From NCBI GenBank assembly GCA_964598535.1, contig CAZRCI010000001.1:62001-126000 (forward strand): a stretch of DNA of 64,000 nucleotides, written 5' to 3'. The stretch's first letter is position 1. Each line of letters opens with the position of its first letter. The notes below the pieces were generated by a model. The model saw nothing but the letters and a program-made list of their open reading frames with translations, did no database searches and had not been told where the DNA came from. This DNA is from JALHMI01 sp964598535. GTDB lineage: Bacteria > Planctomycetota > Planctomycetia > Pirellulales > PALSA-1355. The position numbers were made by a program, and so were the translations under genes. This document shows positions 33,471 to 41,890 of this stretch, piece by piece.

Positions 33471-34943
33471 TCAGTCCGCCTCGATCGTAATCGTCCGCGG
33501 GGGAGCCCTTTCAGCCAGAAGCTCCGCAAATCGAGCAAGTTGAACGGCGGGCGCTTCACCGGCCAGATTCCTCGCTTCGAGCGGGTCTTGCTGGTGATCG
33601 TAGAGCTCTAGGGCCAGCATTCGGCCGTCGTTGGCGTCACGCCATTCGATGTAACGATAGCGATCCGTGCGGAGGGCATAGCCCATCGCACGAAGCGGAT
33701 CATCCTTGCCGGGATATGCTGGCCGCGTGTGCTGTGTCAGGGCCACGTCCTTGACCTTGTTTGCGGTTGCTTCCAGCAGCGGCCGCAAACTTTGTCCATC
33801 GAGATCCGCCGGGGCCTTCAGCCCACAGAGGTCGGCCAACGTGGGGTACAGGTCCAGCAGTTCGACCAGCGCATCGGTCGATTTTCCGGCGGTCGCTCCC
33901 GGGCTCCCCGGCGCCGAAATCAACAGCGGCACGCGCGCATCAAGTTCAAAGTTCGACGTTTTCGCCCAGAGCGTTTGTTCTCCCAGATGATAGCCGTGAT
34001 CGGACCAGAAAACGACGATGGTCCGTTCGGCGAGACCCTCGTGCTGGAGCGCGTCGAGTACCTTGCCCACTTGGGCATCGAGATAGCTGATCGCCGCGTA
34101 GTAGCCGCGCCGCAGCATTAACACCTCGTCCGCCGTTGGCCCACCGCCCGGCCGTGAGCGGAACGGGCTAAGAATTTCGCGAGAATCGTGCAATGCCAGT
34201 TCGGGCACGCCTTGCGGCGCTTCGGACGGATCGGGCGGAAGAATCTCAACATCTTCATACAAATCCCAGTAACGCTTGGGGGCATTGAAGGGCGAATGCG
34301 GCTTCCAGAAGCCTACTGCCAAAAAGAACGGCTGCTCCTTCAGATCGCGAATCGCCGCGCAGGCCAACTTGGCGATTCGCCCGTCGAAGTAGGCTTCGTC
34401 CGGCACGTCGCGCAGTTCGATTTTCGGCACGCCCGCAAGTTCCGGCGGCACGGGGCCATCCATCACGGGCCGATCGTCACCATGATTGTTGTAGTGCATC
34501 GCCGCCGGAACGCTCCACGAGGCAGGATCGCCTCGATAGGCGTCTTGGCGCCAGTTGTGAAAGATCTTGCCGATGCACTGTGCCTGATAGCCATTCTGTT
34601 TGAAAAGCTGGGGCAGCGTTACGACATCGGGACGCCGCTCGCGAAAGTGCGTCGGCAAATCCCAGATTTGAAGCGTGTCCGGCCGCAATCCGGTGAGTAG
34701 CGAAGCCCGTGACGGATTACACAGCGCCTGCTGGCAATACGCGCGGTCGAACCGGAGACTGCGCGCGGCAAGCCGGTCGAGATTCGGTGTCTCGACCATG
34801 AGACTGCCATAACAACCCAAGTCGCAACGAAGGTCGTCGGCCGCGATGAACAGCACGTTCGGTCGCGGGGCAGCGTCCGCCGGCGTCATGTTCAAAAGCC
34901 CGCAGACCACAAACCACGCGGAAAGATAATTATTTCGCAACAT
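33471..34943 (-). CDS. Secreted sulfatase, iduronate-2-sulfatase-like
   Basis: 490 aa with a signal peptide (YLSAWFVVCGLLNMTPADA). Sulfatase motifs: NVLFIAADDLRCDLGCYG (metal Asp pair), LCNPSRASLLTG with C75 to be converted to formylglycine (CxPSR), WKPHSPFNAPKRYW, and VFWSDHGYHLGEQTLWAKTS (metal Asp/His and catalytic Lys). The order and the DHGYHLGEQ block match the iduronate-2-sulfatase-like group. It releases sulfate from a sulfated polysaccharide or glycosaminoglycan-like substrate outside the cytoplasm. Such enzymes are numerous in planctomycetes. Confidence 0.93.
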   Translation of the reverse strand: MLRNNYLSAWFVVCGLLNMTPADAAPRPNVLFIAADDLRCDLGCYGSLMVETPNLDRLAARSLRFDRAYCQQALCNPSRASLLTGLRPDTLQIWDLPTHFRERRPDVVTLPQLFKQNGYQAQCIGKIFHNWRQDAYRGDPASWSVPAAMHYNNHGDDRPVMDGPVPPELAGVPKIELRDVPDEAYFDGRIAKLACAAIRDLKEQPFFLAVGFWKPHSPFNAPKRYWDLYEDVEILPPDPSEAPQGVPELALHDSREILSPFRSRPGGGPTADEVLMLRRGYYAAISYLDAQVGKVLDALQHEGLAERTIVVFWSDHGYHLGEQTLWAKTSNFELDARVPLLISAPGSPGATAGKSTDALVELLDLYPTLADLCGLKAPADLDGQSLRPLLEATANKVKDVALTQHTRPAYPGKDDPLRAMGYALRTDRYRYIEWRDANDGRMLALELYDHQQDPLEARNLAGEAPAVQLARFAELLAERAPPRTITIEAD

Positions 34944-34993
34944 GTACGACCTCGCAGGGCAAGGGGCAGGTATTAGGCTGCTAACGCCAAGCG

Positions 34994-36412
34994 TTAGGCG
35001 CGGCGAGCGAGCTCGGGAATCGCCTCGCCGTCGGTGACGATGTGCGTCGGCCGGCCGGCGCGGTCGGGAATCGTCACGTGGTGGTAGTCGATTCCCAGGT
35101 GCCGGTAGATCGTGGCCATAAAGTCGTGTGGACCAAAACGCCGCTCGACGACCTCTTCACCGCGGCGATCGGTGGCGCCGATTACCTGTCCCGTGGCAAT
35201 TCCGCCGCCTGCAAAGATCAGCGAATTCGCCTGGGGCCAGTGGTCGCGTCCTGGCTGAACGACGCCCGCGTCGGCACTGGCCACGCCGCCGCCGCTGCTG
35301 GCCACGTGCGAGATCCGCGGCGTGCGGCCGAACTCTCCGGTCACGACGACGAGCACTCGTTTATCGAGTCCGCGGGCATAGACATCTTCAATCAATGCCG
35401 ACACGGCCTGATCGAAGTACGGGGCCCGAAATTGCAGCGCCTCGAACACGTTGTGATTGACAGCGTGATCGTCCCAGTTTTGTACACGACCGCAGAGCGG
35501 ACCGTCGAAGGTCGTGGTTACGATCTCGACGCCGGCTTCGACGAGCCGGCGCGCCATCAAGCATTGTTGCCCCCACTGGTGCATGCCGTAGCGCTGGCGA
35601 ACGCGCGGATCCTCAAGCGACAGGTCGAATGCCCTTGCCGCTCCGGCGCTGGTCAGCAAACTGAGTGCCTGGCCTTCGAAGTCGTCCATGGCCTGCATCA
35701 CACCCAATGCATCGAGCTCGCGGCGCATCGCGTCGAACGAGTGCCGCAACTCCACTCGCGAGCGCAGCCGCGCTTCTGCCGCGGGATCGGAAAGTCCCAC
35801 ATTCGGCACTTTGAATTGAGGGGAACTTGGGTCGCCCGTCACGGCAAACGGTTCGTAGGACGGACCAAGATACGCGGGTCCCGCGATTTGAAAGCTATCG
35901 TAGCGCGTGATTGGGTTGACGCCGATGTAGTTGGGTAGTTCGCGCGTTTCGCCCTTGCGTAGAAAGTGCGCCACGGTCATCAGATCGGGCTGCACGGGAA
36001 CGTTCTTGTCAACGGCGTCGGGGTCGCCCGAGAGCATTTGCAAAGACCCCGCCGGGTGTCCGCCGCCGGTATGGGCGAGCGATCGCACCAGGGTAAACTT
36101 GTCCGAGAGCTTTGCCTGCCGCGGCAATAGCTCCGTGAGCCACATGCCCGGCGTCTTGGCGGCCAGCGGCTTGAATGGCCCCGTGTATTCGCTGCCGGCG
36201 TGCGGCTTGGGGTCATACGTATCCAAATGGCTGCATCCGCCGCGCAGCCAGACGATGATCACCGCCGTGCGTTCACTGGTAGCGGCGGCGCCGGCCGCCG
36301 CCCGCAGCCGGAACAAACCTGGCAACGAAAGCGCGCCAAAGCCAGCCAGGCCGGCGCGCAGAAACTCCCGGCGGGAGGTTCCAGCATGGCGAGCGTGTGC
36401 AGGTGTTGCCAT
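34994..36412 (-). CDS. DUF1501 protein with Tat signal
   Basis: 472 aa from the ATG at 36412 (the frame runs up to 36478). A twin-arginine signal is clear: TSRREFLRAGLAGFGALSLPGLF. The body carries DUF1501 marks: VIIVWLRGGCSHLDTYDPKP, VRSLAHTGGGHPAGSLQMLS, VVVTGEFGRTPRI and PGRDHWPQANSLIFAGGGI. These proteins resemble the alkaline-phosphatase/sulfatase fold; function is unassigned. In planctomycetes they are typically paired with DUF1549/DUF1553 cytochrome proteins, but here the neighbour is a sulfatase. Confidence 0.9.
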   Translation of the reverse strand: MATPAHARHAGTSRREFLRAGLAGFGALSLPGLFRLRAAAGAAATSERTAVIIVWLRGGCSHLDTYDPKPHAGSEYTGPFKPLAAKTPGMWLTELLPRQAKLSDKFTLVRSLAHTGGGHPAGSLQMLSGDPDAVDKNVPVQPDLMTVAHFLRKGETRELPNYIGVNPITRYDSFQIAGPAYLGPSYEPFAVTGDPSSPQFKVPNVGLSDPAAEARLRSRVELRHSFDAMRRELDALGVMQAMDDFEGQALSLLTSAGAARAFDLSLEDPRVRQRYGMHQWGQQCLMARRLVEAGVEIVTTTFDGPLCGRVQNWDDHAVNHNVFEALQFRAPYFDQAVSALIEDVYARGLDKRVLVVVTGEFGRTPRISHVASSGGGVASADAGVVQPGRDHWPQANSLIFAGGGIATGQVIGATDRRGEEVVERRFGPHDFMATIYRHLGIDYHHVTIPDRAGRPTHIVTDGEAIPELARRA

Positions 36413-36535
36413 ATCCAGGCGGGCGGTATGCGGGGACTTGCGCGTGCCACGGCACGACGGCCAAAATCGCTGCTTCAAGTGTAACCGTCCACGCGGCGGC
36501 TTCCAAACCCGGGACCGCGTTTTGCCTCGAACACG

Positions 36536-37927
36536 CTATCGCCGATACTCCCCCGGCTCGACACCATGCTTCTTGAGCAACTTATGCAGTCCCTGACGTG
36601 AAATTCCCGCTTGCTGCGCGCTGCGGGCCACATTGCCGCGATTTTCCCGCAACAGGTTTTCGAGGTACTCGCGTTCCGCCCCGCGCAAGACCCTCTCGCG
36701 GGATGTTCCCGCGACGGGCTCCGCCCGCACGCTTGTGTCCGGCGGGACGCCTTGCTGCACTGTTTGGGGAAGGTCGTCTGGCAGAATCTCCTTGCCGCGG
36801 GTGAGCGTGAGCCCATGCTCGATGGCGTTCCGCAACTCGCGAACATTTCCCGGCCACGAGTAGCGTTGGAGAAGCTTCTTCGTGGCCGGAGCCAATTCTT
36901 CGACGGCTTGATCCGGGCGTTTGAGTTGCCGCAGAAAATGGTCGGCCAACAGCAACACGTCGTCACCCCGGTCCCGAAGCGGCGGCAGCTCGATATGGAT
37001 AACCGCCAGCCGATAGAACAGGTCGCGGCGGAAACCGCCCGTGTTCACTTCCAACAGTAAGTTACGATTTGTGGCGCAAATGAATCGCGCGTCAACACGC
37101 TCGGATTGCGTTTTTCCCAACGGGGTAATGATGGGTTCCTGAATCACGCGCAGCAGCTTTGCTTGCAACGAGGACGGTAGCTCGCCAATCTCGTCGAAGA
37201 ACGCCGTGCCGCCGTGGGCCTGCCGCAGCAAGCCGACCTGGTCCCGAACGGCGCCCGTGAACGCACCGCGAGCGTGTCCAAACAAAACCGACTCGAACAG
37301 TGTTTCGGGAATGGACGTGCAATCGATCACTTGAAAGGGATACTCACGCCGAGAACTGCGGCGATGGATTGCGCCGGCGACGACCTCTTTCCCGGTACCG
37401 CTTTCGCCGGTGATCAGCACGTTCGCATCGGATTCAGCCACGCGATCCATGATTTCGAAGACCTGGCGCATCGCGGCGCTTTCGCCAATCACCTCCCGAA
37501 AGCAAGCTCGATCCCCGGCTGCATCGGGGGCCGGACTCGGCGGTAGAGTCCGCGGGCGCAAAGCGCGCTGAATACTCGAAAGCAGATCCTGATACTTGAC
37601 CGGCTTGAGCAGATAGTCCGCGATGCCCAGACGAACGCTTTCGATCGCCGATGGCAGGGACGGGGCGCCCGTGATGACGATCAGCGGCGTTTCCGGCCAT
37701 TGCCCGCGCCCTTCGCGCAACAACTCGAGCTGTCGATTCCCTGGCATGTTTAGGTCGGTAAGAATCAGGTCGACTCGCTGGTCGGCGAGCACTTGTCGAG
37801 CGTGGTTGCCGTCGGGAGCACAGGTGCAGCGGTAGCCGGCTTCCTCCAGCAAGGCCGCCGTAGTGCGCAAAAACAGCGGCTCGTCATCGGCTATCAGGAT
37901 GTGTATCCGGCTATCAGGCATCGGCAT
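36536..37927 (-). CDS. Sigma-54-dependent response regulator (NtrC family)
   Basis: 463 aa from ATG 37927; a second in-frame ATG is at 37921. Receiver 1-120 with D58 (LILTDLNMP) and K108. AAA+ domain about 145-375: Walker A GESGTGKE (174-181), sigma-54 contact loop GAFTGA (221-226), Walker B GGTAFFDEIGE, WPGNVREL. Fis-type helix-turn-helix at the end (GNVARSAQQAGISRQGLHKL). It activates sigma-54 promoters when phosphorylated. Its start overlaps the end of the kinase gene by 14 bp, so the two are co-translated. The longer frame to 38230 runs over the kinase gene and is not credible. Confidence 0.93.
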   Translation of the reverse strand: MPMPDSRIHILIADDEPLFLRTTAALLEEAGYRCTCAPDGNHARQVLADQRVDLILTDLNMPGNRQLELLREGRGQWPETPLIVITGAPSLPSAIESVRLGIADYLLKPVKYQDLLSSIQRALRPRTLPPSPAPDAAGDRACFREVIGESAAMRQVFEIMDRVAESDANVLITGESGTGKEVVAGAIHRRSSRREYPFQVIDCTSIPETLFESVLFGHARGAFTGAVRDQVGLLRQAHGGTAFFDEIGELPSSLQAKLLRVIQEPIITPLGKTQSERVDARFICATNRNLLLEVNTGGFRRDLFYRLAVIHIELPPLRDRGDDVLLLADHFLRQLKRPDQAVEELAPATKKLLQRYSWPGNVRELRNAIEHGLTLTRGKEILPDDLPQTVQQGVPPDTSVRAEPVAGTSRERVLRGAEREYLENLLRENRGNVARSAQQAGISRQGLHKLLKKHGVEPGEYRR

Positions 37928-39113
37928 GGTCTCGCGAAGGCTCAAGGGTTCTTGGAAAGACGGCCGAGAACACGCACCCGAGGCCTTGTTCGGTCTCGAC
38001 GTCGATGCGGCCTCCCATGGCGTCGACCAGGCTTCGCGAGACGGAAAGCCCCAGGCCCATGCCGGCGTGTTCCTCGTCCTGCTTGGTGCTAAAGAATGGA
38101 TCGAAGATGTGCGGCAGCAGATCTTCTGGAATACCGGCGCCGGAATCCTTGACGCGCACGGTCGCCTCCTGCTCGTCGGCCTCGATGGTAACCACGACCT
38201 CGCCTCCGGTGGGCGAAGCTTGGATCGCATTCCGCATCAGGTTGAACAGGATTTGCTTCACTTCGCCTTCGGCGAGTATCACCATTGCCGATGTATCGGG
38301 GGGGAGACAACGCAATCGCACGTGGCGCTTCTCGGCGATCTTGCCCAACAAGTAAGCGACGTCCTCGATCGTACGCTCCAGCGCAAACTCCGTGGTCGAC
38401 TGAGGGTGCCGCCGGTAGAGCTGATACATCTCGTGTACGATGCCGCTAATCCGTTCGATCTCGCGATCGATCAACTCCAAAAGCTCGAAGTGACGATGCG
38501 CCGGCGACAGGCCGGACCGAATCAGCTCAAACGCGTTTCGGATTCCTGCCAAGGGGTTGTTGATCTCATGAGCGACTCCGGCCGCAAGCTGCCCCAGCGC
38601 CGCCAGTTTCTCAATCTGCCGGCTACGCTGCTCCAGGTGTCGAAGCCGTTCCGTACGTTGCTGCACCAGGTGCTCTAGCTGATCGGCATGTTCGCGAAGC
38701 TGCTCACGCAAATGCTGACGCTCGGTGATGTCACGCACGCTTGTGCGAAAACCCAGATAGTGCCCACCGGCCCCATACATCGGTTGCCAGCAGAGCGACA
38801 TCCAGCGGATTTCGTTGGACTGACGATGCATGACTCGAAACTCGACGTTTTCGCCTGACGTCTCGCGCTGGGCTTCCTTTAAGGTCTGCGCTACCAGAGG
38901 TCGGTCCTCGCGCATCACTAGGGACAAGGGATAGTCTCTCAGCGCATGGCATTCCGCGACCGTATGTCCCGTCATGCGTTCAACGGCGGGGTTCACCCAT
39001 ACCAACTCGCCGGCTAGACCGTGCCAGCTTTCCCAGTCGTAGGTATAGTCGGCCACCGCGCGAAACCATTCGGCTTGAATGGGCTCTCGCTTCTCGCTTT
39101 CTGTGGGATTCAT
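37914..39113 (-). CDS. Cytoplasmic PAS sensor histidine kinase, partner of the sigma-54 regulator
   Basis: 399 aa from ATG 39113, with AGGA upstream. One PAS/PAC domain (residues 10-130; VERMTGHTVAECHALRDYPL, GFRTSVRDITERQ), a coiled-coil linker (130-170), a HisKA domain with H182 (AAGVAHEINNPLAGIRNAFE) and an HATPase_c domain (NLMRNAIQASPTGG, DSGAGIPEDLLPHIFDPFFS, GMGLGLSVSRSLV). No membrane helix is seen, so it senses a cytoplasmic signal or one relayed through PAS. Overlap with the NtrC-type gene makes a dedicated two-component pair. Confidence 0.93.
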   Translation of the reverse strand: MNPTESEKREPIQAEWFRAVADYTYDWESWHGLAGELVWVNPAVERMTGHTVAECHALRDYPLSLVMREDRPLVAQTLKEAQRETSGENVEFRVMHRQSNEIRWMSLCWQPMYGAGGHYLGFRTSVRDITERQHLREQLREHADQLEHLVQQRTERLRHLEQRSRQIEKLAALGQLAAGVAHEINNPLAGIRNAFELIRSGLSPAHRHFELLELIDREIERISGIVHEMYQLYRRHPQSTTEFALERTIEDVAYLLGKIAEKRHVRLRCLPPDTSAMVILAEGEVKQILFNLMRNAIQASPTGGEVVVTIEADEQEATVRVKDSGAGIPEDLLPHIFDPFFSTKQDEEHAGMGLGLSVSRSLVDAMGGRIDVETEQGLGCVFSAVFPRTLEPSRDHADA

Positions 39114-39668
39114 CTCATGTCCTGCGCGAAAATACCTGCCCCGGCGCCGTCCGATGGTAACACTCGTGGAGCGTCCATCCGACTTCATCTTGGATGACGC
39201 GCAACATCGCCCAACGCGCAACCGGCTTTGGCGCAACTCAGTAAAGCTAGCGCTCCCCTAACGACTGAATCCGAAAACGAAACGTTGACGGAGCCTCAGG
39301 AGGACGCGCCTACGCAATTCTATCAGACAATGCGTGAACACCTTATGTGTCAACCTATTTCGTCAACCATGTTTGACAGTGTCTCTAGATGTTTCCTTTG
39401 TTGGCGTGCATGATGCCCGTATCCGCGGGAAAAACTCCCTGATCTTGGCTGCGCCAATCAAATCGCACAGTGCGTTCCTCTTTGGGCACGCCAGTTGCTT
39501 TTACAGCATTATCGTTGGAGTGCTGTCAAAGCGGTGCTGCATTCCAGCGTTTCGCGTCCCAACTGCCCGTCTCATTTTCATTGGCGCGAACAACCGCTGT
39601 GAACGCCACGCGATGATCTAGTGCTTGAGGCGGGCCTCTTCGTGTCTCTTGCCAACAGGAGAGAAACC
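39114..39668. other. Gene-less region between kinase and small secreted protein
   Basis: 555 bp with no credible ORF on either strand. It must hold the promoter of the kinase/regulator operon (minus) and that of the 120-aa secreted protein (plus). A cluster GTCAACC, GTCAACC, TTTGAC at about 39352-39375 forms a direct repeat plus inverted half and could be a regulator site. No RNA gene is recognised. Confidence 0.4.
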
Positions 39669-40031
39669 ATGAAATACCTATGCTCTTTGCTCGTTCTGAG
39701 CGCCGCTGCGATGCTGGCCATGGCCCCCGTTGCCACGGCCTCGGAAGCAGATCAGGCCCAGTCGAGCAGCACGGATCCCAATATGCGCTGGCACAACGGA
39801 CAGTGGTGGTACTGGCAGTCGGCCCAGCAGCGATGGCTGGTTTGGAGCGGCACCGAATGGGAGCCTCATCAGCCGCGACGTGTTGTTCGTAGCTATAGCT
39901 ACATGCAGGATGTCCAAGGCGGTGGCAGTGGCGCGATGCAGAGCGTTCGCCCACGCTCGTCGAGCGGCGGACGGATCACCAACTCATTTGGGCATCGCAA
40001 TGCGGGCTCAAAGGTTCGAGGGCAGTACTAA
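39669..40031 (+). CDS. Small secreted tryptophan-rich protein
   Basis: 120 aa from ATG 39669 with AGGAG at 9-10 nt upstream. Signal peptide MKYLCSLLVLSAAAMLAMAP with cleavage near ATASEA. The mature part has an aromatic segment RWHNGQWWYWQSAQQRWLVW (about 38-57), then a Ser/Gly/Arg-rich tail ending NSFGHRNAGSKVRGQY. Aromatic short repeats of this kind occur in small planctomycete exported proteins; function unknown. It is followed by a clear terminator at 40137-40178. Confidence 0.8.
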   Translation: MKYLCSLLVLSAAAMLAMAPVATASEADQAQSSSTDPNMRWHNGQWWYWQSAQQRWLVWSGTEWEPHQPRRVVRSYSYMQDVQGGGSGAMQSVRPRSSSGGRITNSFGHRNAGSKVRGQY

Positions 40032-40136
40032 GCCCGTGAATAGATCGCACAACGGCGCGTCCGATACCGGAAGTTCGTCAAGTCGGTATCGACTTATCCT
40101 AGCCCACTATGGGCAGCCTTTGATGTGGGCGCGATC

Positions 40137-40178
40137 GGGGCGAGGCCGTCAGCAATGGCAGCCTCGCCCCACTTTTTT
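40137..40178 (+). terminator. Rho-independent terminator
   Basis: Perfect 10-bp stem GGGGCGAGGC (40137-40146) with GCCTCGCCCC (40161-40170), 14-nt loop, followed by ACTTTTTTG. It would end the transcript of the 120-aa secreted protein. Confidence 0.85.
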
Positions 40179-40276
40179 GCTAATCGGCTATAGAAATTCC
40201 GCAGCACGGCCCAGCCCCCTCCGGAAGCCTGTTCAGCACCGACAGGCCGATGCCCACAGATAGCATTCCGGTGCGC

Positions 40277-40318
40277 GCAAAAAGAACCGCACAGGCGCGG
40301 GGCAGCAACGCTGTGCGG
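40277..40318 (-). terminator. Probable rho-independent terminator on the minus strand
   Basis: Minus-strand stem CCGCACAG (complement of 40311-40318) with CTGTGCGG (complement of 40287-40294), 16-nt loop, followed by TTCTTTTTG. It lies about 340 bp past the stop of the 146-aa minus-strand gene. Confidence 0.6.
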
Positions 40319-40656
40319 CTCATGAGGCGCCGAAGCGCCTTCATTTATGGGCAACCACTGCAGCGGGGTGCGGTGGCCTTGTCGTCTCTCTGATGCGGGC
40401 TCTCGTAAATCCTGCTCTCTTGTGGACAGCAAGTCTACCAACAGAGGGGCCGCCAACAGGGCTATTGATCGGCAGCCGAATCAAATGCTCTGCATCAATT
40501 CTAGCACACGGTAGGTGAATGATTTCTTGCGCGAAAATGTAAGAAAAACGCCGTTCGGCCTCGATGCCAGCTCGCGGGACTCACGATTTTCACACAATGT
40601 GCACTAACTATACATGTGCCTTATTCCTGCTTTGTCGCACGGCTGCCGCCGGGGGG

Positions 40657-41097
40657 TTACTCGACCCGTTCCCAGTATTCGAGCAGGTTTCCGCTCCCTT
40701 TTTTACCGGTGAATTCCGTAGGACGTTTGGCGTTGGAAACTTCCATTACCTGCACCATCTTGCCGTCTTCGAATTTGTAAGCGACGAGATACACTTTCCC
40801 TTTTTCGTCGCCGCGCGTGATCACAATATCCAAATGCTTAGGATCGTGGTGAGGATTGATTTTATACCGTCCCTCGTGGCTGTCTTTGCCCGTGTCGAAG
40901 GTGAACTTCTCACCCTGGATGGTAAGTCTCGTCTTGCCAATTTGTTCGTCAGTCAGAAACTCGCCGTTCATTTCCATGGAGATGGGTTTCCAGGTCCCCT
41001 GAAACAGGGCGAGTTCCTTTTCGAACAGGGCGTCTTCCTTCGGCTCCGCTAATACGAAACCGGCCAGCGACAACAGCACGATCATCAGGTACTTCAT
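40657..41097 (-). CDS. TIGR03067-type secreted protein
   Basis: 146 aa from the ATG at 41097, with AAGGA ten nt upstream. Signal peptide MKYLMIVLLSLAGFVLAEP. The mature chain reads ALFQGTWKPISMEMNGEF, LTIQGEKFTFDTG, EGRYKINPHHDPKHLDIVI, and MVQVMEVSNAKRPTEF. That is the small planctomycete-rich TIGR03067 beta-barrel domain. Function is unknown. It is downstream of the modC gene on the same strand (112 bp apart), but a separate promoter is possible. Confidence 0.85.
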   Translation of the reverse strand: MKYLMIVLLSLAGFVLAEPKEDALFEKELALFQGTWKPISMEMNGEFLTDEQIGKTRLTIQGEKFTFDTGKDSHEGRYKINPHHDPKHLDIVITRGDEKGKVYLVAYKFEDGKMVQVMEVSNAKRPTEFTGKKGSGNLLEYWERVE

Positions 41098-41209
41098 GGA
41101 AATCAATCCTTCAGCAATAGACAAATTTTCATGGTCGGTAGGTAGTATAGGTTGCGCCGCTTCGCGCCGCCAATCGCGAGTCCGGCAAGAATCGCAGGAC
41201 AGCCAACAA

Positions 41210-41890
41210 TCAACGAGCAGGGCCCAAAAGGGAGTTTGGAAAGTCGGTTTTTGCGACTCGCCCCGCTTCCAGCATAATGACTTCGGCGGCCAGCCGCTGA
41301 ACCTCCAAGGCGTTGTGGCTCACGAAGATCGTCGGTATGCGCCACTCGTTGAGCGTACGTTCCAGATAATCGATGACTCGAAGTTTGAGTGATTCGTCGA
41401 GTCCCGACAAAGGTTCGTCCATCAGCAGCAGTTCCGGAGCACTAAGCAGCGTGCGGCCCAGCGCCACACGTTGCTTCTCTCCGCCCGATAAACCCTGCGG
41501 AGCACGCTCGAGCAATGGCCCCAACTCCAGAACCTTGATGACTCGTTGCGGGTCGACGGAACGGCTCGCGTCTCGCCGGCCGAATCCATAATGCAAGTTC
41601 TTCCGTACGCTCATGTGTGGAAAGAGAAGATGATCTTGAAACACCAGGCCGACGCGCCGCAACTCGGGCGCGAGATTAACGCCGCGACGCGTGTCGAGCA
41701 ACACTTGCTGGCCGAGCGAAACACTTCCGATCTGCGGCGTTAGCAGTCCGGCGATGGCGTACAAGATGTTGGTTTTGCCGCTTCCTGAAGGGCCAACGAG
41801 CGCGATCACGTCCGCCGAGGTACTAAAGGCGGCATCGAGCTTGAACCCGCCCGCATATTGATGCGTGCAATGGAAATTAAGCGGCTTCAC
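41210..41890 (-). CDS. modC: Molybdate/tungstate ABC transporter ATPase ModC-like
   Basis: 226 aa. Walker A VGPSGSGKTNILYAIAG, Q-loop VGLVFQDHLLFPHMSV, signature LSGGEKQRVALGRTLL, Walker B ELLLMDEPLSGLDESLK, H-loop IFVSHNALEVQRLA. It is about 120 residues shorter than E. coli ModC because the C-terminal TOBE/molybdate-binding domain is absent. It overlaps the end of the ModA-ModB fusion gene by 14 bp. Molybdate is the likely cargo; tungstate or sulfate cannot be excluded. Confidence 0.88.
   Translation of the reverse strand: MKPLNFHCTHQYAGGFKLDAAFSTSADVIALVGPSGSGKTNILYAIAGLLTPQIGSVSLGQQVLLDTRRGVNLAPELRRVGLVFQDHLLFPHMSVRKNLHYGFGRRDASRSVDPQRVIKVLELGPLLERAPQGLSGGEKQRVALGRTLLSAPELLLMDEPLSGLDESLKLRVIDYLERTLNEWRIPTIFVSHNALEVQRLAAEVIMLEAGRVAKTDFPNSLLGPAR

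Larger units (their letters stand above)
40032..40656. other. Gene-less region holding two opposed terminators
   Basis: 625 bp between the small secreted protein and the convergent TIGR03067-type gene. Apart from the two terminators listed separately and a short hairpin near 40322-40343, I see no gene or RNA signature. Confidence 0.6.

Noticed and set aside
37928..38230. Extended N-terminus of the sigma-54 regulator
   Set aside because: Lies entirely in the kinase gene and has no similarity to a receiver domain; the start at 37927 fits the overlap.
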